Assembly: GCA_030536255.1 (NCBI GenBank)
Contig: JAUNQI010000009.1
Span: forward strand, 31,956-89,343
From: Eubacteriales bacterium
Lineage (GTDB): Bacteria; Bacillota; Clostridia; Oscillospirales; Oscillospiraceae
Length of the DNA: 57,388 bases
Direction: 5' to 3'
The position numbers were made by a program, and so were the translations under genes. The notes under the pieces are model-generated. The model saw nothing but the letters and a program-made list of their open reading frames with translations, ran no database searches and was not told the DNA's origin. Below are positions 33,214 through 41,947 of the stretch, in pieces. Numbering within the stretch: the first letter of the stretch is position 1; every line of letters begins with the position of its first letter.

Positions 33214-34431
33214 ATGAAGAAAGCGGTTATATATGGCGGCGGAAATATCGGAAGAGGCTTTATCGGCGTCCTGATGAGCGAATCCGGATATGAGGTTGCT
33301 TTTATCAACAGAAAACCGGACGTCGTAAACAAGCTGAAGGAAGACGGCTGCTATCCGGTGAGATATGTTCTTTCCGACGGTTATCAGGATGTAACGGTGA
33401 AGAACGTGACCGGAATTGACGGAAATGACCCGGAGGCAGTTGCAGATGCTATTGCTGAATGCGACATTATGTCAACTTCTCTCGGAGCCAGAGCCCTGGA
33501 GGCTGTGATTCCGAATCTGGTTGCCGGAATTCGGAAAAGATGGGAAAATAACGGAAAACCGCTGAATATCATCATCTGCGAGAATCTGAATGACGCCAAT
33601 AAGATCGTGGAGCGCATGATTAAGGAACAGCTGACGGTTGAAGAACAGGTGAAATTTGACGAGACGGTCGGTCTGATCGAGGCATCGATCGGCAGAATGG
33701 TTCCGGTTCAGACGGACGAAATGAAAGACGGAGATCCGCTGCGGATCTGTGTGGAGAGTTATGGATTTCTGCCGGTCGATCTGGACGGCTTTAAAGGTGA
33801 AGTTCCTCAAATTGAGAACATGGTTCCGTTTTCTCCCTTTGATTTCTACGTAAAGCGCAAGCTGTTTATACATAACATGGGCCACGCCACCTGTGCATAT
33901 CTCGGAAATGTTCTGGGATTTACCTATGTCTACGAATCAATCAATATTCCCACGGTCAGAGTTCTTGTCCAGAACGCAATGCTGGAGAGCGCTATGGCCC
34001 TTTCAAAGCATTACGGAGTTGAGCTCTCTCAGATCCAGCTTCATATTACAGACCTTCTCTACCGTTTCTCCAATGCTGCGCTGAAGGATACCTGCGAGAG
34101 AGTCGGCGGAGATCCTGCCAGAAAGCTCTCTCCGTCGGACAGAATGATCGGCTCTTCAAATCTCGCCCTGAGCGAAGGAATCGTCCCAGTGTATATTTCC
34201 GTCGGAACGGCGGCTGCTGTCAGACGCTATATAAATGAAGCGGAAGGTCTTGAACAGGGAGAGGAGACTGCTGTTCAGGTACTGAGTGAGGTTTCAAAGG
34301 TGGAGAAAGACAGCGAACTGATGAAGCTGATCCTCGGCTATTATAAAATGCTTCTGGAGGAGAAACCTCTGGAGGAAATACTGAAGGTGGCTGACGAGCT
34401 GAAGCATACCTCTATCGGCAAGGTCATCTGA
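33214..34431 (+). CDS. Mannitol-1-phosphate 5-dehydrogenase-like protein
   Basis: NAD-dependent polyol or polyol-phosphate dehydrogenase of the long-chain mannitol dehydrogenase family. The Rossmann motif begins at once (KKAVIYGGGNIGRGFIG). Later blocks are IICENLNDANKI, the catalytic region KRKLFIHNMGHATCAYLGN (Lys, Asn and His of the family) and the C-terminal helical domain. It is about 405 residues, like MtlD. Two ATGs, 33208 and 33214, lie 4 and 10 nt after GGAGG. The second matches the family start. It is separated from the sugar operon by a terminator and about 190 nt with a TATAAT near 33026, so it probably has its own promoter. No mannitol PTS genes are near, so the substrate may be another sugar-alcohol phosphate. 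Confidence 0.85.
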   Translation: MKKAVIYGGGNIGRGFIGVLMSESGYEVAFINRKPDVVNKLKEDGCYPVRYVLSDGYQDVTVKNVTGIDGNDPEAVADAIAECDIMSTSLGARALEAVIPNLVAGIRKRWENNGKPLNIIICENLNDANKIVERMIKEQLTVEEQVKFDETVGLIEASIGRMVPVQTDEMKDGDPLRICVESYGFLPVDLDGFKGEVPQIENMVPFSPFDFYVKRKLFIHNMGHATCAYLGNVLGFTYVYESINIPTVRVLVQNAMLESAMALSKHYGVELSQIQLHITDLLYRFSNAALKDTCERVGGDPARKLSPSDRMIGSSNLALSEGIVPVYISVGTAAAVRRYINEAEGLEQGEETAVQVLSEVSKVEKDSELMKLILGYYKMLLEEKPLEEILKVADELKHTSIGKVI

Positions 34432-34457
34432 ACTACCAGATAAAGAGGGAAAATATG

Positions 34458-34497
34458 AAAAAATACACGAAGCGCACGAAGCGTCCGTGTATTTTTT
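34458..34497. terminator. Bidirectional terminator between convergent genes
   Basis: AAAAAATACACG (34458-34469) and CGTGTATTTTTT (34486-34497) pair over 12 bp. The A-run/T-run flanks allow termination from both sides, for the dehydrogenase and for the minus-strand MATE gene. Confidence 0.88.
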
Positions 34498-34525
34498 CGT
34501 ATACTCAGATCCTTTTTCAGAATAT

Positions 34526-35920
34526 TTATTCGGTCGTATCGGCAATTGTTTTCGTTTCCCACTTGTGTCCGATGTATCTCGGAACGAAGAAGAGGATCCG
34601 GAATACCCAGTCAATATCCCAGGCTACCCATACGCCGATAACATCCATATGGAAGAGCTTTACCAGAACATAAGCCCCGCCGACTCTGCAAAGCCACATT
34701 GAAATGGAGGAGATCCACATGGCATATCTGGAATCGCCGGCAGAACGCATGGAAATATTCAGCATAAATGCAGGAGGCCACAGGAACAGGGAAGAAAGCC
34801 CATGAATGAGCATTATGGGGATTGCAAACGATGCAACCTCAGGAGATGCACCGTACATCCGGAGAATGAGCGGGATCACGGCAACCAGAGCAAGATTGAC
34901 AAGTCCCTGTAGAATATAGGTTTTTCTGATTAAATAACGGGTATACCATCTTGCCTGGGTAAAGTCTCCGGCTCCGGCACATCGGCTGACCACGGCCATC
35001 AGTGCGCTGTTTGCGGCCATTCCAACCACGCAGTGCAGGGAACCCGTAGTATTTCCGATGGCATTCGCCGTGATTGAGGCGGTGGAAAGCGTAGAGATCA
35101 GAGTCATGAGGATCAGCTTTCCGAACTGGAACATCCCGTTCTCGACGCCATTGGGAATTCCTATCGCAAGGATAGAGCCGAGCAGTCTTTTGTTTAGTCT
35201 ATAGCTCCTTAAGCCGGAAATATTCATCGGAGAAGTCTTACGGAATAACGGGATCAGGATAATTACCATAGCGATCCCGCGGGAAACAAGCGTCGGAATC
35301 GCCACGCCGGCTACGCCCATTCTAAAACCATAGATCAGCAGGGCATTTCCGCCGATATTTATCGCGTTCATGATCATGGAGACCCGGAGCGGCGTTGAGC
35401 TGTCGCCGGTTGTCCGGAAGAGGGCTGCCCCGCCGTTATACAGCGCAATAAACGGGATGGACATCATCACAATATGATAATAAATGGCGCAGTTTTCTTT
35501 TACTGCCGCTTCAGCAGAACCAAACAGAAAATTCAGGATCTGCCCCTGAAACGCCAGCAGAACGCCGGAGATGAGCAGGGAGCTTGTCAGCAGGAGAACA
35601 ACCATCTGCTCTGCAGCTTTTCCGGCATCTTTGACAGACCGTCTCCCGAGATACTGCCCACAGACTACCGCCCCTCCGTTTGCCAGTGCGGCGAACACAT
35701 TGATGAACAGTACGCTGATCGAATCGACCAGGGAGACCGCTGAAACAGCTGCCTCACCTGCGCTGGCGACCATAACTGAATCCATCAGTCCAATCAGGTA
35801 GGAGAGAAGCGTCTCAAAAATAACCGGAAACAGAATAGCGTTGATATCCTTCCGGGAAAAAAGCATCCCTTCCCGAAAACGAAAGGTCCATGTATTTTTT
35901 AAATAAGTAAAAGCTTTCAT
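34526..35920 (-). CDS. MATE family efflux transporter
   Basis: A 464-residue, 12-segment cation-drug antiporter. After an amphipathic N-terminus come FETLLSYLIGLMDSVMVASAGEAAVSAVSLVDSI (MATE TM1-TM2) and GGAALFRTTGDSSTPLRVS near 165. The second repeat includes AIGIPNGVENGMFQFGKL and MSIRMSAGDSR-like features (MLNISMRSAGDSRYAMWIS) near 405. The substrate cannot be told. No SD is visible before the ATG at 35920. A TATAAT lies so close (35929-35934) that the mRNA would begin within about 2 nt of the start codon. Shares a back-to-back promoter region with azlC. Confidence 0.92.
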   Translation of the reverse strand: MKAFTYLKNTWTFRFREGMLFSRKDINAILFPVIFETLLSYLIGLMDSVMVASAGEAAVSAVSLVDSISVLFINVFAALANGGAVVCGQYLGRRSVKDAGKAAEQMVVLLLTSSLLISGVLLAFQGQILNFLFGSAEAAVKENCAIYYHIVMMSIPFIALYNGGAALFRTTGDSSTPLRVSMIMNAINIGGNALLIYGFRMGVAGVAIPTLVSRGIAMVIILIPLFRKTSPMNISGLRSYRLNKRLLGSILAIGIPNGVENGMFQFGKLILMTLISTLSTASITANAIGNTTGSLHCVVGMAANSALMAVVSRCAGAGDFTQARWYTRYLIRKTYILQGLVNLALVAVIPLILRMYGASPEVASFAIPIMLIHGLSSLFLWPPAFMLNISMRSAGDSRYAMWISSISMWLCRVGGAYVLVKLFHMDVIGVWVAWDIDWVFRILFFVPRYIGHKWETKTIADTTE

Positions 35921-35928
35921 CGCTACGT

Positions 35929-35956
35929 ATTATAGTCTTTGTTTCTGAAAATTCAA
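35929..35956 (-). promoter_or_regulatory. Promoter for the MATE gene
   Basis: On the minus strand, TTGAAT (-35, plus-strand 35951-35956), 16-nt spacer, TATAAT (-10, 35929-35934). Its -35 directly abuts the -35 of the azlC promoter. Confidence 0.6.
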
Positions 35957-35985
35957 TTGGAAAACTGAAGGATGCGTGATATAAT
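35957..35985 (+). promoter_or_regulatory. Promoter for azlCD
   Basis: TTGGAA (35957-35962), 17-nt spacer, TATAAT (35980-35985), back-to-back with the MATE promoter. Confidence 0.6.
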
Positions 35986-36012
35986 TTCAGAAAAACTCGG
36001 GGGAGTGATCTG

Positions 36013-36720
36013 TTGAAAAAAGCTTTCCTTTATTCCCTGAAGCACAGTGTTCCGATCCTGATCAGCTTTATTCCCGTGGGACTGGCATATGGGATCCTGA
36101 TGCAGTCTACAGGAAGGAGCATTCTCTGTACGGGTGCCTGCAGTCTGTTTGTATTTGCGGGCTCTCTCCAGTTCCTGATGGTGGAATTTTTTGCCGGCGG
36201 AACTACGCTTCTTTCTGTCGTGATCTTGTCCTTGCTGCTCAACAGCAGGCATATTTTTTACGGTCTTCCTTTCATTGAGAAATGGAGAGAATACGGTCCG
36301 GCCCGGCTCTTCCTGATCTATGCCCTTCCGGATGAGGCTTTCTCACTTCACTGCTCAAATGACTTTGATGACGGAAATGAGAAGGACAAGAAATGGACGT
36401 ATATTTTTGACGCTCTTCTGATCCTTCTGTACTGGGTCGTTCTCAGTGTTGTCGGGGCGGTTGCCGGTTCGTTTATCCACTTCGATACTTCCGGGATCGA
36501 CTTCGCCCTTACGGCGTTGTTTATCGTGATTCTGATCGACCAGATCAAGTCGTCCCCGTCCGTCTTTCCGGCGGTTACGGCGGCTGTATCCTCCATCGTC
36601 TGGCTGCTGATCCTGGGACCGTCCGGCTTTATTCTTCCGTCTCTTTTAACTACGGTATCTGTTCTGATACTGCTGAAAAACAGGGGCAGGTCTGCTCCGG
36701 AGGGGAGGAATGCGGTATGA
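36013..36720 (+). CDS. azlC: AzlC family branched-chain amino acid exporter, large subunit
   Basis: With AzlD it exports branched-chain amino acids or analogues. The 235-residue membrane protein has the AzlC opening (SLKHSVPILISFIPVGLAYGILM), GSLQFLMVEFFAGG, and LNSRHIFYGLPF near residues 77-88. The start is TTG at 36013, about 8 nt after GGGGGAG. Its end overlaps azlD by 4 nt (ATGA), so the two are translationally coupled. Confidence 0.93.
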   Translation: MKKAFLYSLKHSVPILISFIPVGLAYGILMQSTGRSILCTGACSLFVFAGSLQFLMVEFFAGGTTLLSVVILSLLLNSRHIFYGLPFIEKWREYGPARLFLIYALPDEAFSLHCSNDFDDGNEKDKKWTYIFDALLILLYWVVLSVVGAVAGSFIHFDTSGIDFALTALFIVILIDQIKSSPSVFPAVTAAVSSIVWLLILGPSGFILPSLLTTVSVLILLKNRGRSAPEGRNAV

Positions 36721-37040
36721 CGGATCTGTGGATTGTAACGGTTATTGCTGTCTGCGCTCTGTGCACGCTTTTGGAAAGAGCTTTCCCTTTTCTTATTTTC
36801 AGGGGACGTGAGGTGCCGGAAATAATCCGGTATCTCGGCGGGCTCCTGCCGATGGCAATCATCTGCACGCTTGTTTTTTACTGCTTAAGGAATGTTACGT
36901 TTGAGGCCGGAGCCAGTTGGGTACCACAGCTGGCAGCGAGCCTGATTACGGCGATCCTGCATCTGTGGAAAGGGAACACGATGCTTTCCATTGCAGGAGG
37001 AACCATCTGCTGCATGATCCTGACGCAGTTCGTTTTCTGA
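36717..37040 (+). CDS. azlD: AzlD family branched-chain amino acid exporter, small subunit
   Basis: A 107-residue, four-segment membrane protein with CTLLERAFPFLIF, ILRYLGG-like IIRYLGGLLPMAIICTLVFYCL, and the late HLWKGNTMLSIAGGTICCMIL block typical of AzlD. It starts in the ATGA overlap with azlC. Function follows from its partner. Confidence 0.93.
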   Translation: MTDLWIVTVIAVCALCTLLERAFPFLIFRGREVPEIIRYLGGLLPMAIICTLVFYCLRNVTFEAGASWVPQLAASLITAILHLWKGNTMLSIAGGTICCMILTQFVF

Positions 37041-37094
37041 GTTTGACATCTGAGAGAAATCGGACATTTTCCACGCGAATCTATAACTGAGGTT

Positions 37095-39617
37095 TTGAGT
37101 GATTTGAATTACAGTTCTGAAAATAATTTCTCCAATGACGCATTTTTCATGAAATATGCCGACGTACGGAAAAAATATATTGAAAAAGAGTTTATGCATC
37201 TGAATTCCATGCAGCGTGAGGCGGTTATGGCAACAGAAGGTCCGTTGCTGATCCTTGCGGGAGCAGGAAGTGGAAAGACAACGGTTCTGATCAACCGCAT
37301 CTATAATCTGCTGAAATACGGAAAAGCGACGGATTCTTATTCTGTTCCGGAATGGGCAGGGGAAGAGGCACTTGCTGCACTGGAGTCAGGCCCCTCTGAG
37401 GAAGCGGATATGCTTGCTGCTCTGGAGCCTGCTGCTCCCTGGCGGATCCTTGCAATTACGTTTACCAACAAAGCTGCGGGAGAGCTGAAGGCTCGTCTTG
37501 AGAATATGCTGGGAGACAGGGCGCTGGATATCTGGGCCTGTACCTTCCATGCGGCCTGTCTGCGGATCCTGCGAAGGGACTGCGACCGATTCGGTTTTAC
37601 CTCGAATTTTACGATTTATGATACCAATGACTCTGTTTCGCTTCTGAAGCATATTATCCGGGACATGAATCTGGACGATAAACACTTTGCTCCCAAGGCG
37701 GTCCTGAATGAGATCTCCCGTTCCAAGGACAAAATGATGTGGCCGGAAGAGTATAAGCAGCTCGCCGAAGCGCAGAAGGATCTGCATAAGATCAAGATCG
37801 GAGAGATATACGGAGAGTATATGCATCGTCTGGAAGTCAGCGATTCGATGGACTTTGACGATCTGATCCTCTACACGGTAACTTTGCTGGAGCGGTATGA
37901 AGACGTCAGAACTTACTGGCAGAACCGCTTCCGGTATGTGCTGATCGACGAGTATCAGGATACTAACATGCTTCAGTACCGCTTTTCAGAGCTGATCTCC
38001 GGGGGCTATAAAAATATCTGCGTTGTGGGTGATGATGATCAGAGTATTTATAAATTCCGCGGTGCTACGATAGAAAATATCCTCTCCTTTGAATCCAGAT
38101 ATACCGACTGCCGGACAATTCGGCTGGAACAGAACTACCGTTCCACCGGGAATATTCTGGATGCGGCGAATGCTGTGATCCGCAACAATACGGAGCGCAA
38201 GGGAAAGGAGCTCTGGACCGATAAGGATGCCGGAGATAAGATCGAGCTATATGTGGCCGGAAATGAACATGAAGAAGCGCAGTACGTTGCAAACGGTATC
38301 GTTACCGGCCGGAGCAGTGGAGAAAACTGGCGGGATTATGCGGTGCTCTACCGGAAAAACGCTCAGTCGAACAACATTGAGTATGCGCTGAAAAGAAACG
38401 GGATCCCCTACCGGATCGTCGGCGGCACCCGGTTCTTTGACCGAGCGGAGATCAAGGATATACTCTCATATATGTGCGTGATCTCTGCTCCGAACGATAA
38501 CCTCAGGCTGGAAAGGATCATCAACAACCCGCCCCGGGGGATCGGCGCGAAGAGCATCGAAAAGGCTTCCGAGCTTGCTGCGGAAGAGGGAACCAGTCTT
38601 TTTGACGTGATCTCTCATGCGGACATGTATCCGGAGCTGGCCAGAGCCTCCTTGCGGATGCGGGAGTTTTCGTCCATGATTCGGGAACTTCAGGAATTCT
38701 CACTGAATAATACCCCGGATGTGCTGTTTGACGAGATCGTCAGAAGAACGGGATACGTCAGCGCACTGCTGGAAAAGAACACGCCGGAAGAGACGGCCAG
38801 AGCAGAAAACGTGCAGGAACTGAAATCCAGCATTCTTTCGTTTATGGAGGAATCGGGCGACAATACGCTCAGCGGATATCTTGCCAACGTTGCGCTGTAT
38901 ACGGATCTGGATAATTATGACAGGGATGCGGACTGCGTTACCCTGATGACGATGCATTCCTCCAAAGGTCTGGAATTCCCTCATGTCTATATTGTCGGTA
39001 TGGAGGAAACAATTTTTCCCAGCATGCAGGCAATCGGCATGGAATCGGAAATGGAGGAGGAGAGACGACTCTGCTACGTTGCAATCACTCGTGCGATGAA
39101 GACGCTGAACCTAGTCTGCGCGTCGCAGAGAATGATCTTCGGACAGACGAGCGCGAACCGCGTTTCCCGCTTTGTTGATGAGATCCCGGAGGAAAATATC
39201 CATTCAACCAGTATTCCCCGCGGCTACGGGTACAGCGATCAGGCATATCCTTCCTACCGCGTTCGTTCAGAGAGTGGATTCGGAACCGGTTACAGCTCAT
39301 CTGTGAGTGCGGGAAACAAAAAGCCTCTCAGCAGAAATGCGCTGGGATTCTCTTCGGGGTATGGCTCAGAATACAGCTCCGGAGAGGGCAGGGGAGCGAA
39401 AAAGGGAATCGTTCCGCCGACTCAGGAGAAGAAAGCTCCCGCAGCGGTACCCTCGTTCAGCGAAGGCGACAGAGTAAAGCATAAGGCTTTCGGGGTGGGG
39501 AGCATCGTGAAGCTGACGCCGATGGGCGGAGATTTCCTTGTAGAGATCAGCTTTGATGAGATCGGAACGAAAAAGCTGATGCTCCGTGCCGCCGCACAGT
39601 TTATGGAGAAAATCTGA
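37095..39617 (+). CDS. pcrA: PcrA/UvrD superfamily 1A DNA helicase
   Basis: A 3'-5' helicase for repair and clearance of replication-transcription conflicts. The 840-residue protein has Walker A AGAGSGKTT, motif Ia ITFTNKAAGELKAR, motif II LIDEYQDTN, motif III GDDDQSIYKFRGA, LEQNYRS, motif V TMHSSKGLEFPHV and motif VI CYVAITRA. The C-terminus ends in a Tudor-like domain (GDRVKHKAFGVGSIVKL), which binds RNA polymerase in PcrA. An insert of about 30 residues (Ala/Glu-rich, near 78-110) lies in domain 1A after the P-loop region. The start is uncertain: TTG 37095 is very close to GAGG, and TTG 37104 is 11 nt from it. About 55 nt separate it from azlD. Confidence 0.95.
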   Translation: MSDLNYSSENNFSNDAFFMKYADVRKKYIEKEFMHLNSMQREAVMATEGPLLILAGAGSGKTTVLINRIYNLLKYGKATDSYSVPEWAGEEALAALESGPSEEADMLAALEPAAPWRILAITFTNKAAGELKARLENMLGDRALDIWACTFHAACLRILRRDCDRFGFTSNFTIYDTNDSVSLLKHIIRDMNLDDKHFAPKAVLNEISRSKDKMMWPEEYKQLAEAQKDLHKIKIGEIYGEYMHRLEVSDSMDFDDLILYTVTLLERYEDVRTYWQNRFRYVLIDEYQDTNMLQYRFSELISGGYKNICVVGDDDQSIYKFRGATIENILSFESRYTDCRTIRLEQNYRSTGNILDAANAVIRNNTERKGKELWTDKDAGDKIELYVAGNEHEEAQYVANGIVTGRSSGENWRDYAVLYRKNAQSNNIEYALKRNGIPYRIVGGTRFFDRAEIKDILSYMCVISAPNDNLRLERIINNPPRGIGAKSIEKASELAAEEGTSLFDVISHADMYPELARASLRMREFSSMIRELQEFSLNNTPDVLFDEIVRRTGYVSALLEKNTPEETARAENVQELKSSILSFMEESGDNTLSGYLANVALYTDLDNYDRDADCVTLMTMHSSKGLEFPHVYIVGMEETIFPSMQAIGMESEMEEERRLCYVAITRAMKTLNLVCASQRMIFGQTSANRVSRFVDEIPEENIHSTSIPRGYGYSDQAYPSYRVRSESGFGTGYSSSVSAGNKKPLSRNALGFSSGYGSEYSSGEGRGAKKGIVPPTQEKKAPAAVPSFSEGDRVKHKAFGVGSIVKLTPMGGDFLVEISFDEIGTKKLMLRAAAQFMEKI

Positions 39618-39646
39618 TTGACAATGCTATGCGGTTGCTATAGTAT
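39618..39646 (+). promoter_or_regulatory. Promoter for the class II aldolase
   Basis: TTGACA (39618-39623), overlapping the end of pcrA, 17-nt spacer, TAGTAT (39641-39646). Confidence 0.6.
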
Positions 39647-39726
39647 TATTTGAGTGCTGGTCACTTCCTGTTCAGCTTGTTTTATTTATTCGGAAATATT
39701 ATATGAAAATAAGGAGTAATCTGTTT

Positions 39727-40629
39727 ATGAAAACTGATGCCGTTGTACTGAAGGCAAGAGAACTCGGAAAATGTATCCCCGCTTTTAACTGCCCGCATGT
39801 TCCTATGGTAAAGCCGATCATCGAAGCAATTAAGGATGAAAACAGCGTCGCCATGGTTCAGGTCGCCCGTATTGAGTGGACCAAGATGAGTGCGGAATCT
39901 CTGGAGTGGATCGCGGATGAGTATCATAAGTACTGCGATGATGAGCATACGCTCCTCCATCTGGATCATATTCCGGTAATTGACGAAGACAACCTCAGCG
40001 TTGAGTTTATGCCGCTGATCAACAGAGCTATCAAAGCAGGTTTCCAGTCGATTATGATCGACGCTTCCCGCCTTTCTCTGGAAGATAATATCACTAAGAC
40101 TGCAGAAGCTGCAGCTGCCGCACATGTAGCAGGAATTCCCTGCGAAGCGGAACTCGGTGCTGTTATGGGCCATGAGAACAAGGTCCTTCCTCCCTATGAG
40201 GAGATCTTTAAGAGCAAGATGGGCTTTACGAAGCTGGATGAGGCAAAGCGATTTGCAGAAGAGAGTAAATGCGACTGGCTTTCCGTTGCCGTCGGCAATA
40301 TCCACGGCGCAGTAGCCGAAGCTGTCCGCAACCAGAAAAAGCCCGAAGCAAAGCTGGACGTTGAGCATATTGCCAACCTTTATGCTTCCGCAGGAGTTCC
40401 GCTCGTGCTTCACGGCGGTTCTGGAATTCAGCACCAGTGTGTTCTGGATGCGATTGGCTCCGGGATTGCCAAGATCAACGTCGGCACTGAGCTGAGACAG
40501 ACCTATGAGAAGGCTCTTCGCGAGTCCAACAATGATATCGAATACGCCCGCGAGAAGCTGTATCTCCGTACCAGAGACTACATTGCCAACTATCTGTACA
40601 ATACCAATCTGAAGGATCAGATCGGCTGA
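39727..40629 (+). CDS. Class II fructose/tagatose-bisphosphate-type aldolase
   Basis: Zn-dependent cleavage of a ketose (bis)phosphate to triose units. The ATG at 39727 follows AAGGAG by 10 nt (the upstream ATG at 39703 would place the SD inside the gene), giving 300 residues. Features are FNCPHVPMVKPII, TLLHLDHIP (catalytic/metal His), IMIDASRLSLEDNI, CEAELGAVMG, SVAVGNIHGAV, VLHGGSGI and KINVGTELR. The order matches FbaA/GatY/KbaY. Which sugar phosphate it uses is not clear, but it could complete catabolism of the products of the isomerase-kinase modules (inference). It lies just ahead of two tRNA genes. Confidence 0.92.
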   Translation: MKTDAVVLKARELGKCIPAFNCPHVPMVKPIIEAIKDENSVAMVQVARIEWTKMSAESLEWIADEYHKYCDDEHTLLHLDHIPVIDEDNLSVEFMPLINRAIKAGFQSIMIDASRLSLEDNITKTAEAAAAAHVAGIPCEAELGAVMGHENKVLPPYEEIFKSKMGFTKLDEAKRFAEESKCDWLSVAVGNIHGAVAEAVRNQKKPEAKLDVEHIANLYASAGVPLVLHGGSGIQHQCVLDAIGSGIAKINVGTELRQTYEKALRESNNDIEYAREKLYLRTRDYIANYLYNTNLKDQIG

Positions 40630-40648
40630 AACAAACTTTAAATTGTTC

Positions 40649-40683
40649 TTGACAAGTGTATATTCTGTGATATAATACACTTG
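40649..40683 (+). promoter_or_regulatory. Promoter for the tRNA pair, with overlapping palindrome
   Basis: TTGACA (40649-40654), 16-nt spacer, perfect TATAAT (40671-40676). CAAGTGTAT (40653-40661) and ATACACTTG (40675-40683) form a 9-bp inverted repeat with a 13-nt spacer around the -10. Confidence 0.75.
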
Positions 40684-40687
40684 TTCT

Positions 40688-40763
40688 GCGGCTTTAGCTC
40701 ATCCGGTAGAGCGCCACCTTGCCAAGGTGGAGGTAGCGAGTTCGAGCCTCGTAAGCCGCTCCA
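40688..40763 (+). tRNA. tRNA-Gly (anticodon GCC)
   Basis: The acceptor stem GCGGCTT (40688-40694) pairs with AAGCCGC (40753-40759). D-stem GCTC/GAGC and anticodon stem CCACC/GGTGG enclose the loop TTGCCAA, anticodon GCC. T-arm GTTCGAG. The 3' CCA is encoded (40761-40763). First of two tRNAs in one transcript. Confidence 0.97.
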
Positions 40764-40801
40764 AAATGGATTGCCTGCTTTTTGCAGGCAATTCTTAATA
40801 T

Positions 40802-40883
40802 GCGGGTATGATGGAATTGGCAGACATGTGAGATTTAGGTTCTCATGCTGAGAGGCGTGCAGGTTCAAGTCCTGTTACCCGCA
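40802..40883 (+). tRNA. tRNA-Leu (anticodon TAG)
   Basis: Acceptor GCGGGTA (40802-40808) pairs with TACCCGC (40876-40882), discriminator A. The anticodon stem TGAGA/TCTCA encloses TTTAGGT, anticodon TAG. A long variable arm (TGCTGAGAGGCG region) marks a class II tRNA. The CCA is not encoded. Followed directly by a terminator. Confidence 0.95.
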
Positions 40884-40888
40884 CTGAA

Positions 40889-40913
40889 AACACCCCATAT
40901 AGGGTGTTTTTTT
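40889..40913 (+). terminator. Terminator of the tRNA operon
   Basis: AACACCC (40889-40895) pairs with GGGTGTT (40902-40908), followed by a T-run to 40913. Confidence 0.9.
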
Positions 40914-41093
40914 AGTGCGAGGGACAGTTTCTCTTGAGTCGGCTCATGAAGGACATGGAAGCAGTGTCGGTGAGCAGTTTAATATTGAGTAACGCAACAT
41001 TCGGAAGTCCTTAGATATGGAGTACTGATGGCATTTCATATGAGCAGGAAATTTTTGGCCGAGGCGTTAAAACGAATTTAGGAGAGCAGTAAC

Positions 41094-41891
41094 ATGCTGA
41101 GAATTAAGGCTTTAATGGAAAATACGCAGGCACGGCCGGATGCACTGGCGGAGCATGGTCTCAGCTTATATATTGAAACGGAGAAGCATAAGCTCCTGTT
41201 TGATATGGGGCAGAGCGAGAAGTTTGCTCAGAATGCGCAGATGATGTCCGTCAGTCTGAACGACGTGGATATCGCCGTTTTGTCTCACGGGCATTATGAC
41301 CATGGCGGCGGTCTTTCCTGTTTTATGGAACTCAACCGTTCGGCGAAGGTATATCTGAGCCGTTACGCTTTCGAGCCGCATTATTCCGGTACGGAGCGTT
41401 TCATTGGCCTTGATCCTTCGTTTTCCGATAGTCCCCGTCTGGTGCCTGTGACGGACCATATTCAGCTCGATGATGAGCTGGAGCTATTCTCCGGTAGTCA
41501 GCTCCCGTGTGCGTATCCTATTGACAGTGCCGGACTGACGATACAGTGCGGGCCTGACTTTGTCCCGGAGGATTTCCGGCATGAGCTGTATCTTATGATC
41601 CATGACGGATCGCGACGCGTGCTTATCAGCGGATGCTCCCATAAGGGCATTCTGAATATCATGAATTGGCTTCATCCGGATGTGCTGATCGGTGGATTTC
41701 ATTTCATGAAACTCAATGTGAACGGCGTGGGCAGAGAGACGCTTTCACAGGCGGCGGAAATATTGAACACATATTCGTCAGAATTTTATACCTGCCACTG
41801 CACCGGAACGGAGCAGTACTGGTACCTGAAAGACCGGATGGGGAATAAGCTGCATTATCTGGCCTCCGGGCAGGAGCTTGTACTGTATTAA
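41094..41891 (+). CDS. MBL-fold metallohydrolase (COG1237-like)
   Basis: A 265-residue cytosolic metallo-beta-lactamase-fold protein. LSHGHYDHGGGL at about residues 63-74 is the HxHxDH metal motif. Further ligands are probably ISGCSHKGILNI near 180 and GGFHF near 202. The C-terminal TCHCTGTEQYWYLKDRMGNKLHYLASGQ is typical of the group named after dihydropterin-ribofuranosylaminobenzene phosphate synthase. Most bacterial members have no proven substrate. AGGAGAG precedes the ATG. The 180 nt between the tRNA terminator and this gene show no other feature I can support. A GNAT gene follows after 56 nt. Confidence 0.85.
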   Translation: MLRIKALMENTQARPDALAEHGLSLYIETEKHKLLFDMGQSEKFAQNAQMMSVSLNDVDIAVLSHGHYDHGGGLSCFMELNRSAKVYLSRYAFEPHYSGTERFIGLDPSFSDSPRLVPVTDHIQLDDELELFSGSQLPCAYPIDSAGLTIQCGPDFVPEDFRHELYLMIHDGSRRVLISGCSHKGILNIMNWLHPDVLIGGFHFMKLNVNGVGRETLSQAAEILNTYSSEFYTCHCTGTEQYWYLKDRMGNKLHYLASGQELVLY

Positions 41892-41947
41892 TACCGGGAA
41901 ATTGCATATATATTAGGGATCAATATTTAGAAAAATAAGGAACCGCT

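Noticed and set aside
40802..40886. Missing 3' CCA in tRNA-Leu as a sign of a broken gene
   Set aside because: Many bacteria add CCA after transcription. The cloverleaf, anticodon and long variable arm are intact.
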